Source: Thermoanaerobaculia bacterium (GTDB taxonomy: Bacteria; Acidobacteriota; Thermoanaerobaculia; Multivoradales; J023). From it: DNA of 64,000 nucleotides. Position numbers and translations under genes: made by a program. Shown here piece after piece: positions 33,133 through 43,043 of the stretch. The notes below the pieces were generated by a model. It searched no databases. It was not told where the DNA came from and worked only from the letters and a program-made list of their open reading frames with translations. Every line of letters starts with the position of its first letter. Positions within the stretch are counted from its first letter, which is position 1. Where the stretch lies: contig JAUIJL010000009.1 of NCBI GenBank assembly GCA_030431255.1, positions 248,001 to 312,000 of the forward strand. The letters are read 5' to 3'.

Positions 33133-36024
33133 TCAATCCCTGGGCGGATTTCCGATCGCTACGGTAGTAATGGCTCGGGGCGCCGAAATGCCGGTCAGAC
33201 CGGAGGTCGTAGCACCATCGGTGATAGGCGCTTCCAGAGCCGTGACGACGCGGACGGGTTTCCCTTCGAGAGCCGACGCCAGCTTTAATTGAACGTTCTG
33301 TTCGGTATTGGTCGGCTGATAAATCCGCAGGATCAGCTCCTCAGGGTTCGCGGTACCGTCTTTTGCGGCGGTCAGCATCGCTGACGCAGGTTGGACGACC
33401 GAGGCGAGCGAGAACGTGGTCGGATACGAGCCCTGCTGCGATTGCACGAGCCGGCCGATGAGCGGCGTGTTGTATTGGCGCGCCTCTTGTAGAAGCGTTC
33501 CGGACGACGCTGCTTGGTTGCCCTGAGGAAGGTCGCCGGGAATGCGGAATGCGTAAGAAACGCTGTAAACGCCGTCGTCGCTACCCGTAGCGCCGGCGTT
33601 GCAATCGCCACTCGTATTTCGCAAAACCACGCCAAGGAGAGTCTTGTCGTCGACGGCCCAAGCGACAGGGACTCCAGGCGTGACCGGATCCGTCACCGGG
33701 CGGGTCAGCCCGTGGTAAACAGCCCCTAAGTTGTTACCGCCAACCTGGGGGACGACGAAATCGTGGGTGGCCTGGAAGATCGAGTTGAAACCCGTGGCGC
33801 CCGTTCGATAGTCCTTGGTGGGCTTGTAATCCCAATGATACGGCGTACCGTGGACCATGGTGTCTATGGCATCGGAGAAAGGAAATCCGACCGTGACGGT
33901 GGTATTGGAGGGGGCAGAGCCGGTAGTCGTCATGCGCAGCAACGGCTCGCCGGCCTGAAGCGTATATTGTTTTGTAAATGTTTCGGAATTGTAGGAAACC
34001 CGCGTGGTGATCCGGATTCGGAGATCCTCTTGCTCAACCTCCACCTCAGAAACAGGATCTTGCGAGTCGGTGCTCACCTCGAATTCTTGATTGCATTCGT
34101 ATCCGAAACCATAGATGTCGCCCCAGTCCGTATAGAAATCTAGATCGTTGGCGGGCTGGTTGAACATCTCGACCATCGGTGTCTCGAGATCGACCAGGGA
34201 GCTGATGCTCCAGTTGGACTCCTTGGTGATCGTCGCCCTGAGATATTTGTTCGTGAGCACAATCGTCGTCGGCTGGTTCTGGTTCGGCAGTAGCTCGACG
34301 CTCACGTCCCCGAGATCGGAGCAGCTCTGGTCGAGCGGTTGAACCTGGTAGCCGAGGCTGGGGGCGTCGGCACAGATGACCTGCTTCTGAGCACCGTCAC
34401 CGACCTCGACCAGCCCTTGGCGGCTCAGTCCAAGTGAGTTGAAGACCACAACCGACGGCTCGCTGACCGAGACTTGGCTGGTGATCGCGGAGATGGCTGA
34501 AGACAAGGCGCTCTGAGCGTCGAGGAGAGTGTTCTTCAGCAGCGCAAGCTGCTCTTTCCCCTCGAACGAGGTGTCGTTGAAGACAGAATCGATCGCAGTA
34601 CCCGTGATGTAGTCGTGATGGGTGCTGGGCACCAGATCGTTCCAGATCTCAAAAAGGGAAGCCGCAACCGCACCATCATCTCCGGAATCATCGTCAACGG
34701 TGCCGGAAACGGCGGTAAAAGTCTCAGCCGCGAGCAGCGTGCGGGTCGTTTGATGGTGAAGGCCCTTAAGACCCGTCCGGCTGGCGTAGAAACCCATCCA
34801 ATATGGTGTCGGCTCGAACGGACGATCGACGTCGTGGAAGCTCCGGGTCGCGAGCGTCTCGGCCGAGCTCTGCTCAACGTGCCGGCTGACCAACTGGACG
34901 TAGTCGTTGAAGGTGCCCACCATCGCGGCAATGCCGTTGGGCGGATGACCTTTGTCGCTGGTATTCCAAGCGTCGACGATCTGCAGCAAGTCGGGCGTTT
35001 CGTCACCGGTACCGACCGGCATAATAAAATCTCCGCTCACCGGCACATAGACAAACGGTGTCGGCGACACCGGTTGGTTGTTGCCGATAAAGCCTTCGAT
35101 CTGCGGGTTGCCCTGATCGCGTTGTTGTTGGTTGGTGCACAACGCCTGATCCTCCGGGGTGGTGTAGAGCGATCCTCCAGTCGCGACCTTATTACCTTGA
35201 CCATAATGGTCCTGCATCCAGTGGGACAGGATTTGGGAGCCATCGTTGGCCTGCCAGAAGAAATCCACTCCACCCGGGTCGCCGGGGATCTTGCCCAACA
35301 ACCGAGTGGCGGTCGAGGTCTCACGATCTCCATCTTGACCGAACCCGTCGCAAGCACCCGGGACACGTGCAAAGCCGACCCCTTCGGCCCCCATCGCTTG
35401 CAACATGGTAGGCAGCTGCGAGTCGTGACCGAAATCGTCGGGAAGCCAGATCTGGCCGGTCCAATCTAGGCCGACACTGGCCATCCAGGTCTTACCGACA
35501 AGATAGTTGCGCAGAAAAGTCTCTCCGTGTGGCAAGAGGTTGTCGGGCGAGGTGATTCCGCCACCGACGATGCGCAGCCCGCCGCTGTTTTTCATCCTCT
35601 CAAATGAATCGGGCAACGAATCGGCAAAATGACGTAGAAAGGCCATTTCGCACACTGAGTAGCGATAGCGATCAGAAGCCGTGAGCAGCTGCTCAGCCGA
35701 GGAAAAAATGCAACTAGTCGGTTTAGGCGCGTTACAAGATGCAGTTGTTTGATCGCAGCTGATCCCACCACAACCGAAGTAGCTCTGGTTGACGATCGGC
35801 GACGAGCCGTCTGCCATGGTGGGGAACCAGTTCTGCCAGTCCCAATCCAGGTGCCCCGCCTGGCTCAAGATCAAGATCCCATTGCAATGGCCATCTGCAA
35901 TGCCGAGCTCTTTGCAAGTCTTCTGCAGCGGATCCCCAGCCGGAGCGGGGGCGTCTCCGCCCGGCTCGCATCCGGCCGTCAGCAGGAATACCAAAAATAT
36001 AAAAGCCGAAGCTACATGTTTCAC
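33133..36024 (-). CDS. GH38-like alpha-mannosidase lipoprotein
   Basis: 963 residues. A signal with lipobox (FLLTAGCEPGGDA, Cys19) predicts a lipoprotein. The N-terminal ~350 residues follow glycoside hydrolase family 38: the metal-site His/Asp in GHLDWDWQNWF (H58, D60) and the nucleophile region IWLPDDFGHDSQLPTML, then DFFWQANDGSQILSHWM. The C-terminal beta-sandwich half (VVVFNSLGLSRQGLVEV, RATITKESNWSISSLVD, FTKQYTLQAGEPLLRMTTTG) is also GH38-like. The usual HTDPGW metal motif is changed to HLDWDW. GH38 enzymes cleave alpha-mannosides; the substrate here is unknown. The start is a GTG at 36024 with GAGGAGG upstream. Confidence 0.8.
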   Translation of the reverse strand: MKHVASAFIFLVFLLTAGCEPGGDAPAPAGDPLQKTCKELGIADGHCNGILILSQAGHLDWDWQNWFPTMADGSSPIVNQSYFGCGGISCDQTTASCNAPKPTSCIFSSAEQLLTASDRYRYSVCEMAFLRHFADSLPDSFERMKNSGGLRIVGGGITSPDNLLPHGETFLRNYLVGKTWMASVGLDWTGQIWLPDDFGHDSQLPTMLQAMGAEGVGFARVPGACDGFGQDGDRETSTATRLLGKIPGDPGGVDFFWQANDGSQILSHWMQDHYGQGNKVATGGSLYTTPEDQALCTNQQQRDQGNPQIEGFIGNNQPVSPTPFVYVPVSGDFIMPVGTGDETPDLLQIVDAWNTSDKGHPPNGIAAMVGTFNDYVQLVSRHVEQSSAETLATRSFHDVDRPFEPTPYWMGFYASRTGLKGLHHQTTRTLLAAETFTAVSGTVDDDSGDDGAVAASLFEIWNDLVPSTHHDYITGTAIDSVFNDTSFEGKEQLALLKNTLLDAQSALSSAISAITSQVSVSEPSVVVFNSLGLSRQGLVEVGDGAQKQVICADAPSLGYQVQPLDQSCSDLGDVSVELLPNQNQPTTIVLTNKYLRATITKESNWSISSLVDLETPMVEMFNQPANDLDFYTDWGDIYGFGYECNQEFEVSTDSQDPVSEVEVEQEDLRIRITTRVSYNSETFTKQYTLQAGEPLLRMTTTGSAPSNTTVTVGFPFSDAIDTMVHGTPYHWDYKPTKDYRTGATGFNSIFQATHDFVVPQVGGNNLGAVYHGLTRPVTDPVTPGVPVAWAVDDKTLLGVVLRNTSGDCNAGATGSDDGVYSVSYAFRIPGDLPQGNQAASSGTLLQEARQYNTPLIGRLVQSQQGSYPTTFSLASVVQPASAMLTAAKDGTANPEELILRIYQPTNTEQNVQLKLASALEGKPVRVVTALEAPITDGATTSGLTGISAPRAITTVAIGNPPRD

Positions 36025-36363
36025 GAAGTGACCTCCTCATTGCTCGATTCGTTTTACCGACAGGTCGCCGCAAGCAAGAATAGCCGGCCGAGTATTCGAC
36101 TCGTGTGGCCTCGGCACGCATGATCAGACCTCCCATTCGCTCTTCGGAAGGACTCAGCCGCTACCCAACGCTCAATCCTCCCCCGATCATCGACTTGAGC
36201 CCGATGAGATTCGGATGGCTTTTAGAACAAATTTGATGAATTGCTGCGCTCAATGATACACCACAGCGCCCACGCCATCGATGGCTCAAAATCCAAGAAA
36301 TCACCATGACGCGGGGTTGCACCGACCGGCGGGCTGCCGTAGCCTCCGGCCCGGAGGACTCAT
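36025..36363. promoter_or_regulatory. Divergent intergenic region with a ribosome-site hairpin
   Basis: No supportable gene lies between the GH38 gene and the aldolase gene, which are divergent; promoters for both must lie here. At 36343-36357, CCTCCGG-C-CCGGAGG forms a hairpin whose second arm contains the GGAGG Shine-Dalgarno sequence of the aldolase gene (ATG at 36364). This could mask the ribosome site and control translation; this is speculative. Confidence 0.35.
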
Positions 36364-38364
36364 ATGCAAAGTCGTTGGAATGAAAAGCAGGCGAAAGCGC
36401 TTGGAGATGACCCGCTCGCCTTGCGGGTTTATACCTCCCGCCTGATGGGCAATGACCCGTTCTTGGTGATGCACGGCGGTGGCAATACCTCGGTGAAGGT
36501 GACCGACACGGATTTCTTCGGCGATCCCGTGGACATCCTCTACGTCAAGGGCAGCGGCTGGGATTTGGCGACCATCGAGCCCCAGGGATTCGCGCCGGTT
36601 CGATTGGACGTGTTGAAGCGGCTGGCGACCTTCGAGACCCTGGCCGACTCGGACATGGTTCGGGTGCAAAAGAGCGCCATGCTCGACCCGTCTGCTCCCG
36701 GCCCGTCGGTGGAGGCGATCCTGCACGGCATTCTGCCCTTCCGATTCGTCGACCACACCCACGCCGACGCGGTGGTGGCGCTCAGCAACACCCCCGACGG
36801 CGAGGCTCGGATTCGCGAGCTTTACGGCGACTCGGTGTTGATCGTGCCGTACATCATGCCCGGCTTCGTGCTCGCCCGATACATCTACGAAATGACCCGC
36901 GACCTGACCGCGGACGATTGGAAGCGGGTCGACGGCATGGTGCTGATGAGCCACGGCGTGTTCACTTTTCACGACGACGGCCGCAAGAGCTACGAGCGCA
37001 TGATCGAAATGGTGGATGCCGCTGAGAAGCGCTTGCAGGCCGGCGGCGCTTGGTCCGCACCCCGGATCGCCGACGACAAGGCACCGAGCTTCGATCCAGC
37101 GACCCTGGCGGCGATCCGCAAACAAGTGGGTGAGCTAAGGGGATTTCCCGTCCACGCTCGCCTCGACGATTCCGCCGAGGCCCGGGGATTTGTCGACCGA
37201 TCGGACGCTGCCGACATCGCGACGCGGGGTCCGCTGACCCCGGATCACGTGATCCGCACCAAGCGGGTGCCGGTGATCTTGGACGGCTCGTCGCCTGCCT
37301 TGGATGCCTACGCCGAGAGCTATCAGTCCTATTTCGATGACCACAACGACGGCACCTTGAGCCGCCTCGATCCGGCTCCCCGCTGGGGTCTGTGGAAGGA
37401 TGGGCGGGAGGCATACGGAACCTTGGCCTTCGGGCGATCGATCAAAGAAACCCAGATCATCTCCGACATCGTGGGGCACACCCGTCGGGCCATCCAATGG
37501 GCGGAGCACCTCGGTGGTTGGACGGCCCTGCCTGCCAGAGACATCTTCGAGGTGGAATATTGGGAGCTGGAGCAGCTCAAGCTGAAAAAGGCCGGCAGCG
37601 TGCCCGCGCTCCAGGGCAAAGTCGCCTGGGTGACCGGCGCCGCCTCGGGCATCGGCAAGGCGGTCACCGAGATGCTGTTGGAGCGAGGCGCCGCGGTGGT
37701 GGGTTTGGATTTAGACCCCGCCATCGAGAGCCTCGGTGACTCGAATCCGGCGGCTTTGGGTTTGGTCTGTGACGTCACCCAATCGCAGGCTTTGGAAGAT
37801 GCCCTGGCCCGAACCGTGAAGCGCTTCGGTGGGCTCGACATCTTGGTGTCCAACGCCGGGATTTTTCCCGCCGGCGCGACGATCGAGGATCTCGACGACG
37901 AAGCCTGGGATCGGTCCATGGAGATCAATCTGACGTCCCACCGGCGAGCCCTGAAGACGACCATTCCCGTGTTGCGCCACGGTTTCGACCCGTCGGTGGT
38001 GATCGTCGGCTCGAAGAATGTGCCGGCTCCCGGCCCCGGTGCCGCCGCCTACTCCGCAGCCAAGGCCGGGCTGACCCAGCTGGCTCGGGTCGCCGCTCTA
38101 GAGCTCGGCACCGACGGCATTCGGGTGAACGTGCTGCACCCCAACGGCGTTTTCGACACCGCCCTGTGGACCGACGAGGTGCTCGCCGCCCGGGCGGAGA
38201 AATACGGCGTTACTGTGGAGCAATACAAAACCAACAACGTTTTGGGCACGGAAGTCAGCTCGAAAGACGTCGCGAAGGCGGTCTGCGCCTTGGCGGATCG
38301 GGATTTCGCGGCCACGACGGGCGCTCAAATTCCGGTCGACGGCGGCAATGACCGCGTGATCTAA
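36364..38364 (+). CDS. Bifunctional class II aldolase/short-chain dehydrogenase
   Basis: 666 residues. Residues ~25-390 match the class II aldolase fold: MHGGGNTSVKVTDTD, then VKGSGWDLATIEPQGF and the metal site FVDHTHADAVVALSN. From ~415 a short-chain dehydrogenase follows, with the Rossmann start AWVTGAASGIGKAVTEMLLE, NAG in VSNAGIFPAG, and the catalytic YSAAKAG. This arrangement is known for rhamnulose-1-phosphate aldolase/lactaldehyde dehydrogenase proteins (RhaEW type), so deoxy-sugar breakdown is likely, though substrate specificity cannot be read from sequence. GGAGG lies 6 bases before the ATG. The gene stands beside a glycosidase but on the opposite strand. Confidence 0.85.
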   Translation: MQSRWNEKQAKALGDDPLALRVYTSRLMGNDPFLVMHGGGNTSVKVTDTDFFGDPVDILYVKGSGWDLATIEPQGFAPVRLDVLKRLATFETLADSDMVRVQKSAMLDPSAPGPSVEAILHGILPFRFVDHTHADAVVALSNTPDGEARIRELYGDSVLIVPYIMPGFVLARYIYEMTRDLTADDWKRVDGMVLMSHGVFTFHDDGRKSYERMIEMVDAAEKRLQAGGAWSAPRIADDKAPSFDPATLAAIRKQVGELRGFPVHARLDDSAEARGFVDRSDAADIATRGPLTPDHVIRTKRVPVILDGSSPALDAYAESYQSYFDDHNDGTLSRLDPAPRWGLWKDGREAYGTLAFGRSIKETQIISDIVGHTRRAIQWAEHLGGWTALPARDIFEVEYWELEQLKLKKAGSVPALQGKVAWVTGAASGIGKAVTEMLLERGAAVVGLDLDPAIESLGDSNPAALGLVCDVTQSQALEDALARTVKRFGGLDILVSNAGIFPAGATIEDLDDEAWDRSMEINLTSHRRALKTTIPVLRHGFDPSVVIVGSKNVPAPGPGAAAYSAAKAGLTQLARVAALELGTDGIRVNVLHPNGVFDTALWTDEVLAARAEKYGVTVEQYKTNNVLGTEVSSKDVAKAVCALADRDFAATTGAQIPVDGGNDRVI

Positions 38365-38414
38365 ACCTAGCGCCTCCCCTCTGCAACCTAACCTTGGAAC
38401 CCGGTGAGATCCCC

Positions 38415-39602
38415 ATGCCCCAGAATCGACCCGCCTCGACCCTGATCCATTTGCAGTGCTCTCGAACCGGCAAGACCTACGAAGCCGATCAGCTCCGCAC
38501 CGTGGCCCCCGACTCGGGGCGTCCCCTGCTCGCCCGCTACGATCTAGAAGCAGCCGCGAAGACCTTGACCCTCGAAAGCCTCGCCTTTCGTCCGCGGGGC
38601 ATGTGGCGCTACTCCGAGGTCATGCCGATCCAAGATCCCGCCCACGAGGTCAGCTTGGGGGAGGGATCGACTCCCATGTTGTTGTGCCCGAGGTTGGGCG
38701 GAGAGCTCGGGTTGAGCGGGCTTTGGGTCAAAGAGGAGGGTCGCAATCCCACCGGCACCTTTAAGGCCCGAGGTCTGTCGGCGGCGGTCTCTCGCGCCCT
38801 GGAGCTGGGGGCCCGCGAGCTGGCGGTGCCCACCGCCGGCAACGCCGGGGCGGCCTTGGCCGCCTATGCCGCCCGCGCCGGGCTCACCGCCCACGTGGCC
38901 ATGCCCAAAGACGCCCCCAAGGCGGTGATGGACGAGGTCCGAGCCTACGGCGCTTCCCTCAAGCTGATCGACGGCTTGATCGGCGATGCCGGGCATTGGA
39001 TCGCCGAGGGCTGTCGGGATCACGGCTGGTTCAACATCGCGACGCTCAAAGAGCCGTATCGGGTCGAAGGCAAAAAAACCATGGGTTACGAGCTTTGGGA
39101 AGACTTCGGCGGTGAGCTGCCGGACCTGATTCTCTACCCTACCGGCGGTGGCACGGGTTTGATCGGCATGTGGAAGGCCTTCGACGAGCTGGAGGCCATG
39201 GGAAAGATCGGCTCCGATCGGCCGCGCATGGTGGCGGTGCAGGCATCGGGCTGCGCGCCGATCGTCAAAGCGGTGGAGGAAGGGTCCGACGAGGCGGAAG
39301 TCTGGCAAGGCGCCCAGACCCTCGCCCCGGGCATCCGGGTGCCCCACGCCTTTGCCGACGACCTCATCCTGCAAGCCGTGCGCGACAGCGGGGGCACCGC
39401 CCTGGCGGTGGAAGACGAGCACATCGTCTCCGCCATGCATCGATGGTCGGCCACCGAAGGCATCGACCCGAGCCCCGAAGGCGCGGCCACGCTCTGCGCC
39501 TTGGAGATCCTGAAGGAGCGCGGTGAGGTCGGTCGTGACGAGCGGGTCGTGCTCTTCAATTGCGGCACGGGCCTCAAACACCCCGAGCTTCGTCCACAGT
39601 AG
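38415..39602 (+). CDS. thrC: Threonine synthase
   Basis: 395 residues, a PLP-dependent fold type II enzyme converting O-phosphohomoserine to threonine. It begins with the short zinc-ribbon-like leader of this family (LIHLQCSRTGKTYEADQL). It has LGEGSTPMLLCPRLG, the PLP lysine in NPTGTFKARGLS, and the phosphate loop YPTGGGTGLIGMWKA. EEGRNPTG and VEGKKTMGYELWEDFG also fit. The ATG at 38415 with GGTGAG upstream is chosen over a TTG 21 bases earlier. It follows the aldolase gene by 50 bases. Related threonine dehydratase-like enzymes are possible but less likely, given the N-terminal region. Confidence 0.85.
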   Translation: MPQNRPASTLIHLQCSRTGKTYEADQLRTVAPDSGRPLLARYDLEAAAKTLTLESLAFRPRGMWRYSEVMPIQDPAHEVSLGEGSTPMLLCPRLGGELGLSGLWVKEEGRNPTGTFKARGLSAAVSRALELGARELAVPTAGNAGAALAAYAARAGLTAHVAMPKDAPKAVMDEVRAYGASLKLIDGLIGDAGHWIAEGCRDHGWFNIATLKEPYRVEGKKTMGYELWEDFGGELPDLILYPTGGGTGLIGMWKAFDELEAMGKIGSDRPRMVAVQASGCAPIVKAVEEGSDEAEVWQGAQTLAPGIRVPHAFADDLILQAVRDSGGTALAVEDEHIVSAMHRWSATEGIDPSPEGAATLCALEILKERGEVGRDERVVLFNCGTGLKHPELRPQ

Positions 39603-39622
39603 GTTATCCTCGAGCGCCCGTT

Positions 39623-40525
39623 CTACCTCCCTGGACCGCCATACCCGGTGCCCTGGACCAATTCCGTCAACAGCGCGCCGAGGCGATAGCCGGCCAAGGC
39701 GATGCGACGGCGAGCCACCAGCCGGCTTTTGACCTGGTAGACCTCCGACGGGGCGCGGCCTTCGGAGATGCCGACGTAGACCACCGAGGTCGCCAGATGG
39801 AAGCTTTCCTGGGCCCACACGGCGGGATCCAGCTCTTGCCATTCCGGCAGGGTGTCCTCGGGTACCGCAGAGACGATCTGCTTAGCGAGGGTCCGCACCG
39901 TGGCCGCGTCTTCCTCCGTGCCTTCGAGATTGGGCAACAGACCCAAGGTGCCGTCCCACAATTGATGCAGATTGCTCGGCTCGCCCTCCAAATCCAACAA
40001 CAGAAAATCGTTGCCACCACGGTCGCCCTTGGGATGCTCGGCGGTGATCCGGCTGGTGGCGTGCAGGGGCTGGTGCAGATCTCCGGCCACATGCAACAGC
40101 ACCCGCAGCATGATCGCTTTGGCCAGATCCGGGGATTCAGGGTTGCGAAGGGTGGCCATGGCCTCGCGCACCGCTTCCACCGCATTGTCCGTATCGACCT
40201 CGGGGACCGACGGCAACCCGCCGGCGTTGTAGGGAATGTTGATGTAGTGCCAACGGCGAAACGATCTCCAGCCCGCGGCCTGGGCTTGGTCCATCCACAG
40301 GGAAGCCGTCCGGATGCTTGCGTTTTTCGGCTCGAAATCCCCTAGGACCGCCACCAAGCGTTCGACTTCTTGGGCCACCTCCGGATCGAGACGTTGATAG
40401 GCGATTTCGGAGATCACCATATGGCCGGCGGCGCGCCAGGCCGAGGCCGGCCCGGCGACCATCATCATGCCGAGCACAAAAGCACCGACCGCCGAGATCA
40501 GCCTCCGGCTCCCCGAGCGCTTCAC
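39623..40525 (-). CDS. S1/P1-type nuclease, secreted
   Basis: 300 residues. A signal peptide (VGAFVLGMMMVAGPASA) is cut just before Trp (WRAAGHMVISEIAYQRL); in S1/P1 nucleases this N-terminal Trp is itself a zinc ligand. Further ligands are visible in RRWHYINIPYN, LLHVAGDLHQPLHA and DRGGNDF. The enzyme family cleaves single-stranded DNA/RNA and releases 5'-nucleotides. The GTG at 40525 overlaps the stop of the M28 peptidase gene (GTGA), with GGAGG upstream. It is the last gene of the operon that begins with the Pup-like gene. Confidence 0.85.
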   Translation of the reverse strand: MKRSGSRRLISAVGAFVLGMMMVAGPASAWRAAGHMVISEIAYQRLDPEVAQEVERLVAVLGDFEPKNASIRTASLWMDQAQAAGWRSFRRWHYINIPYNAGGLPSVPEVDTDNAVEAVREAMATLRNPESPDLAKAIMLRVLLHVAGDLHQPLHATSRITAEHPKGDRGGNDFLLLDLEGEPSNLHQLWDGTLGLLPNLEGTEEDAATVRTLAKQIVSAVPEDTLPEWQELDPAVWAQESFHLATSVVYVGISEGRAPSEVYQVKSRLVARRRIALAGYRLGALLTELVQGTGYGGPGR

Positions 40526-42006
40526 CGCCGTTGATCCTCCGGTGCCGGGCGGTAGTCGTCCGCCGGCACCAATCGATCCGGCATGTCCGCCAAGACATAA
40601 CCCATGACCCCGAGCACGGCGATGGCCCGGCGGAAATTTTGGGGATTCACCTTGTCGAGGGTGTCGGCGTGGGTGTGATGCCAATCAAAGTAGTGCTCGC
40701 CGACCGTGCGCAGACCCAGGCCGGGCACCCCGTCCCACATCAAGTCGCGAATGTCGGCTCCGCCGCCACCGCGCAAGATTTGTGACGCCTCGATGCCCTC
40801 GAGCAGGGAACCGATCTCCTGGAGCTGCTCGAACGCGCGCTCATAGACGGGATCCCCGGACTCCGGATCGATGCCCGACAGGCCGAAGCCGTAGCCCACG
40901 GGTTTCTCGGCACCGCCGTCCATCTCGATGGCTGCTACGTGGGTGGTGACGTCGTCTCCGAGACCCTGGCGATAGGCCTTGCCGCCGGCCAGCCCGTTTT
41001 CCTCATTGGTCCACAACACGACCCTCAGGGTGCGCCGGGGTCGCAGACCGAGCTGATGGATGAGATTCAAGGCCTGCCACACGGCGATACAAGCCGCACC
41101 GTCGTCGTGGGCGCCGTGACCGACATCCCACGAGTCGTAATGCCCGCCCATCACCACCACCTCATTCGGCAGCTCGGAGCCGGTGATCTCCGCCATCAGG
41201 TTGTAGCTCTGGGCATCGGGCAGGGTTTTGGCGCCCATTTCGAGATGTACCGTCACCGTTTGTCCGTGCGCTTTCATCCTCTTGAGCCACTCGGAATCCT
41301 CGACGGTCATGGCCGCGGCCGGGATCTTCGGCACTTCCTCGTCGTAACGCAGGGCGCCGGTGTGCGGGGTCGACAAGCTGGCGCCGGTGGCCGAGCGCAC
41401 CAACACCGCCACCGCGCCCAAGGCCGCCGCCCGAGACGCGCCGGTGCCTCGGTAGCGGACCGTCTTGCCGTAACCCATCCAAGGCACGGCGTAGGCGACG
41501 ATTTTGCCCTCGACCCCTTCCCGGCCCAGGGCCTCCAGCTCCTCAAAGCTCTCCACCACCACCACCGGTGCGGTGACGCCACCTTCGGGGGTGCCGACGC
41601 TCATGCCCAAGCCCAGGATCGTCATGGGGCGAGGCACCGGCGAGACCACCCGCGCCGACTCCTCACCACGCACCCAATGGGGCACCATCACCGATTGCAG
41701 CTGGATGTTCTCCAGACCGTCTTTGCCCATCTCACCGTGGGCCCACTCGATGGCCAGCTCGAGGGCCTTCGAGCCGCTCAGCCGATGTCCGATCACCGTC
41801 GATAAATAATCCAGGCGATCCCAGCCCTGGTCGTCCGCCAGGGCGGCGCCGAGGATCTGACCGGCGGGCTTTCGATATTGCTCCTTGAGGCTTTGCTCCG
41901 ACTCGTCGGATGCCGGCGTGTCGGCAACGCAAACGCCGGCGAGGACCAAGCTGCAGAGCCCAAAGAAGAGGAAAGTGACGGATAGGGATGGACGGTGAAT
42001 CATCAT
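40522..42006 (-). CDS. Secreted M28-family zinc aminopeptidase with PA domain
   Basis: 494 residues with a signal peptide (LFFGLCSLVLAGVCVA). A PA (protease-associated) domain lies at about 125-270 (APVVVVESFEELEALGREG, then AVAVLVRSATG). The M28 catalytic domain has every metal residue: GGHYDSWDVGHGAHDDGAA, WTNEENG, EMDGG and HHTHADTLD. These di-zinc enzymes remove N-terminal amino acids or act as carboxypeptidases outside the cytoplasm. The ATG overlaps the stop of the preceding membrane-protein gene (ATGA), and its own stop overlaps the nuclease start. Confidence 0.88.
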   Translation of the reverse strand: MMIHRPSLSVTFLFFGLCSLVLAGVCVADTPASDESEQSLKEQYRKPAGQILGAALADDQGWDRLDYLSTVIGHRLSGSKALELAIEWAHGEMGKDGLENIQLQSVMVPHWVRGEESARVVSPVPRPMTILGLGMSVGTPEGGVTAPVVVVESFEELEALGREGVEGKIVAYAVPWMGYGKTVRYRGTGASRAAALGAVAVLVRSATGASLSTPHTGALRYDEEVPKIPAAAMTVEDSEWLKRMKAHGQTVTVHLEMGAKTLPDAQSYNLMAEITGSELPNEVVVMGGHYDSWDVGHGAHDDGAACIAVWQALNLIHQLGLRPRRTLRVVLWTNEENGLAGGKAYRQGLGDDVTTHVAAIEMDGGAEKPVGYGFGLSGIDPESGDPVYERAFEQLQEIGSLLEGIEASQILRGGGGADIRDLMWDGVPGLGLRTVGEHYFDWHHTHADTLDKVNPQNFRRAIAVLGVMGYVLADMPDRLVPADDYRPAPEDQRR

Positions 42007-43043
42007 TTCTCGGTCTCCGGCTGGGAGCCGTCGCGCGGCTCCGTCGTGTCTTCGGTCGGATTGCTTGGGCTTGAATCTCTTGGGCTTGGTGCGCCCGGCG
42101 TTTCTGAAGAAGCTTCGATGGGCTCGTTCTGATCTCCGTAAGCATCGGGCTCCGGAAACGAATCGGGCTCGGGCTCAGCCTCCGAGGACGGATCAACGGC
42201 GTCCTCAGACTCTTCCTCCGGCTTCTGGAAAGCCTGCGTCGATACCTCTGGGGACCCCGGGAACCCCTCGGACCCTGGGGACCAAGCATTCACTGCTACT
42301 GCGAGCCGGCACAGGCCAAATAGGGTACCTGCTACGGCTAGGCACCGAGCCCACAGGGTCAGAGACCCGGTACCGGCATGGTTGAGGGTCGCCCAAGCGA
42401 TCGCGATAAGGGCGGCCCACTGCAACGCACCCCATAGGGCCGACTTCGCAAACACCCTGGGTCGACGACAAGCGTCGCGAAAAGCGCTGATCGTGGCGCG
42501 GGGATGCCAGCCGGATTGGAGCGCAAACACGACCCGGCACCGGGCCAGGTCGAGGGTGAAGGAACAGAAGCAGAGCAGCGCCAAGATGACCAACAAGAAC
42601 GGCAGGGGTATTCCATGCTCGAAGGCCTTGCTCAACGCCACGAAGGGCAAGACCACCAACACCAATCGGATCGGAATATGCCACAGGGTCACACCGATCA
42701 AGCCGCCAGCGGAACGCAGACCGACCGCCGCCAGGGACGACAACGACGACGATTGCCGAAGGGCGGCGATCACGCCCCCCAGGCTGATCCACCAGACCCC
42801 TAGGGTGATCAGCAACGCGACTGCGGACAGAATCGGGAAGTATTTGAGAAACCCACCACCACCCGACATCAGCTCAAAGAGCCCGGCGAGAAATTGCTCG
42901 CCACCGCCCCAAACATAACCCTTCATGCCCCCGCTCACGCTGGAGCCGATGGACACGCGAAGCAGCAGCACGGCGACCCCTTGAATCGCCAGCACCCACA
43001 GCCAGACTCTGAATTTTCGCAACACTTGAATCAACTCGCTCAC
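42003..43043 (-). CDS. Polytopic membrane protein with acidic Pro/Ser-rich tail
   Basis: 346 residues with about five or six hydrophobic segments (VWLWVLAIQGVAVLLLR, FPILSAVALLITLGVWWI, LVLVVLPFVALSKAF, PFLLVILALLCFC, ALWGALQWAALIAIAWATL, CLAVAGTLFGLCRLAVAV). The last ~90 residues form an acidic low-complexity tail (EPEPDSFPEPDAYG). No family is recognised. The GTG at 43043 overlaps the TGA of the M1 peptidase gene and has GGAGG 9 bases upstream. It sits between two secreted aminopeptidases in one tightly overlapped operon, so it may organise or export one of them; that is only an inference. Confidence 0.7.
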   Translation of the reverse strand: MSELIQVLRKFRVWLWVLAIQGVAVLLLRVSIGSSVSGGMKGYVWGGGEQFLAGLFELMSGGGGFLKYFPILSAVALLITLGVWWISLGGVIAALRQSSSLSSLAAVGLRSAGGLIGVTLWHIPIRLVLVVLPFVALSKAFEHGIPLPFLLVILALLCFCSFTLDLARCRVVFALQSGWHPRATISAFRDACRRPRVFAKSALWGALQWAALIAIAWATLNHAGTGSLTLWARCLAVAGTLFGLCRLAVAVNAWSPGSEGFPGSPEVSTQAFQKPEEESEDAVDPSSEAEPEPDSFPEPDAYGDQNEPIEASSETPGAPSPRDSSPSNPTEDTTEPRDGSQPETEK

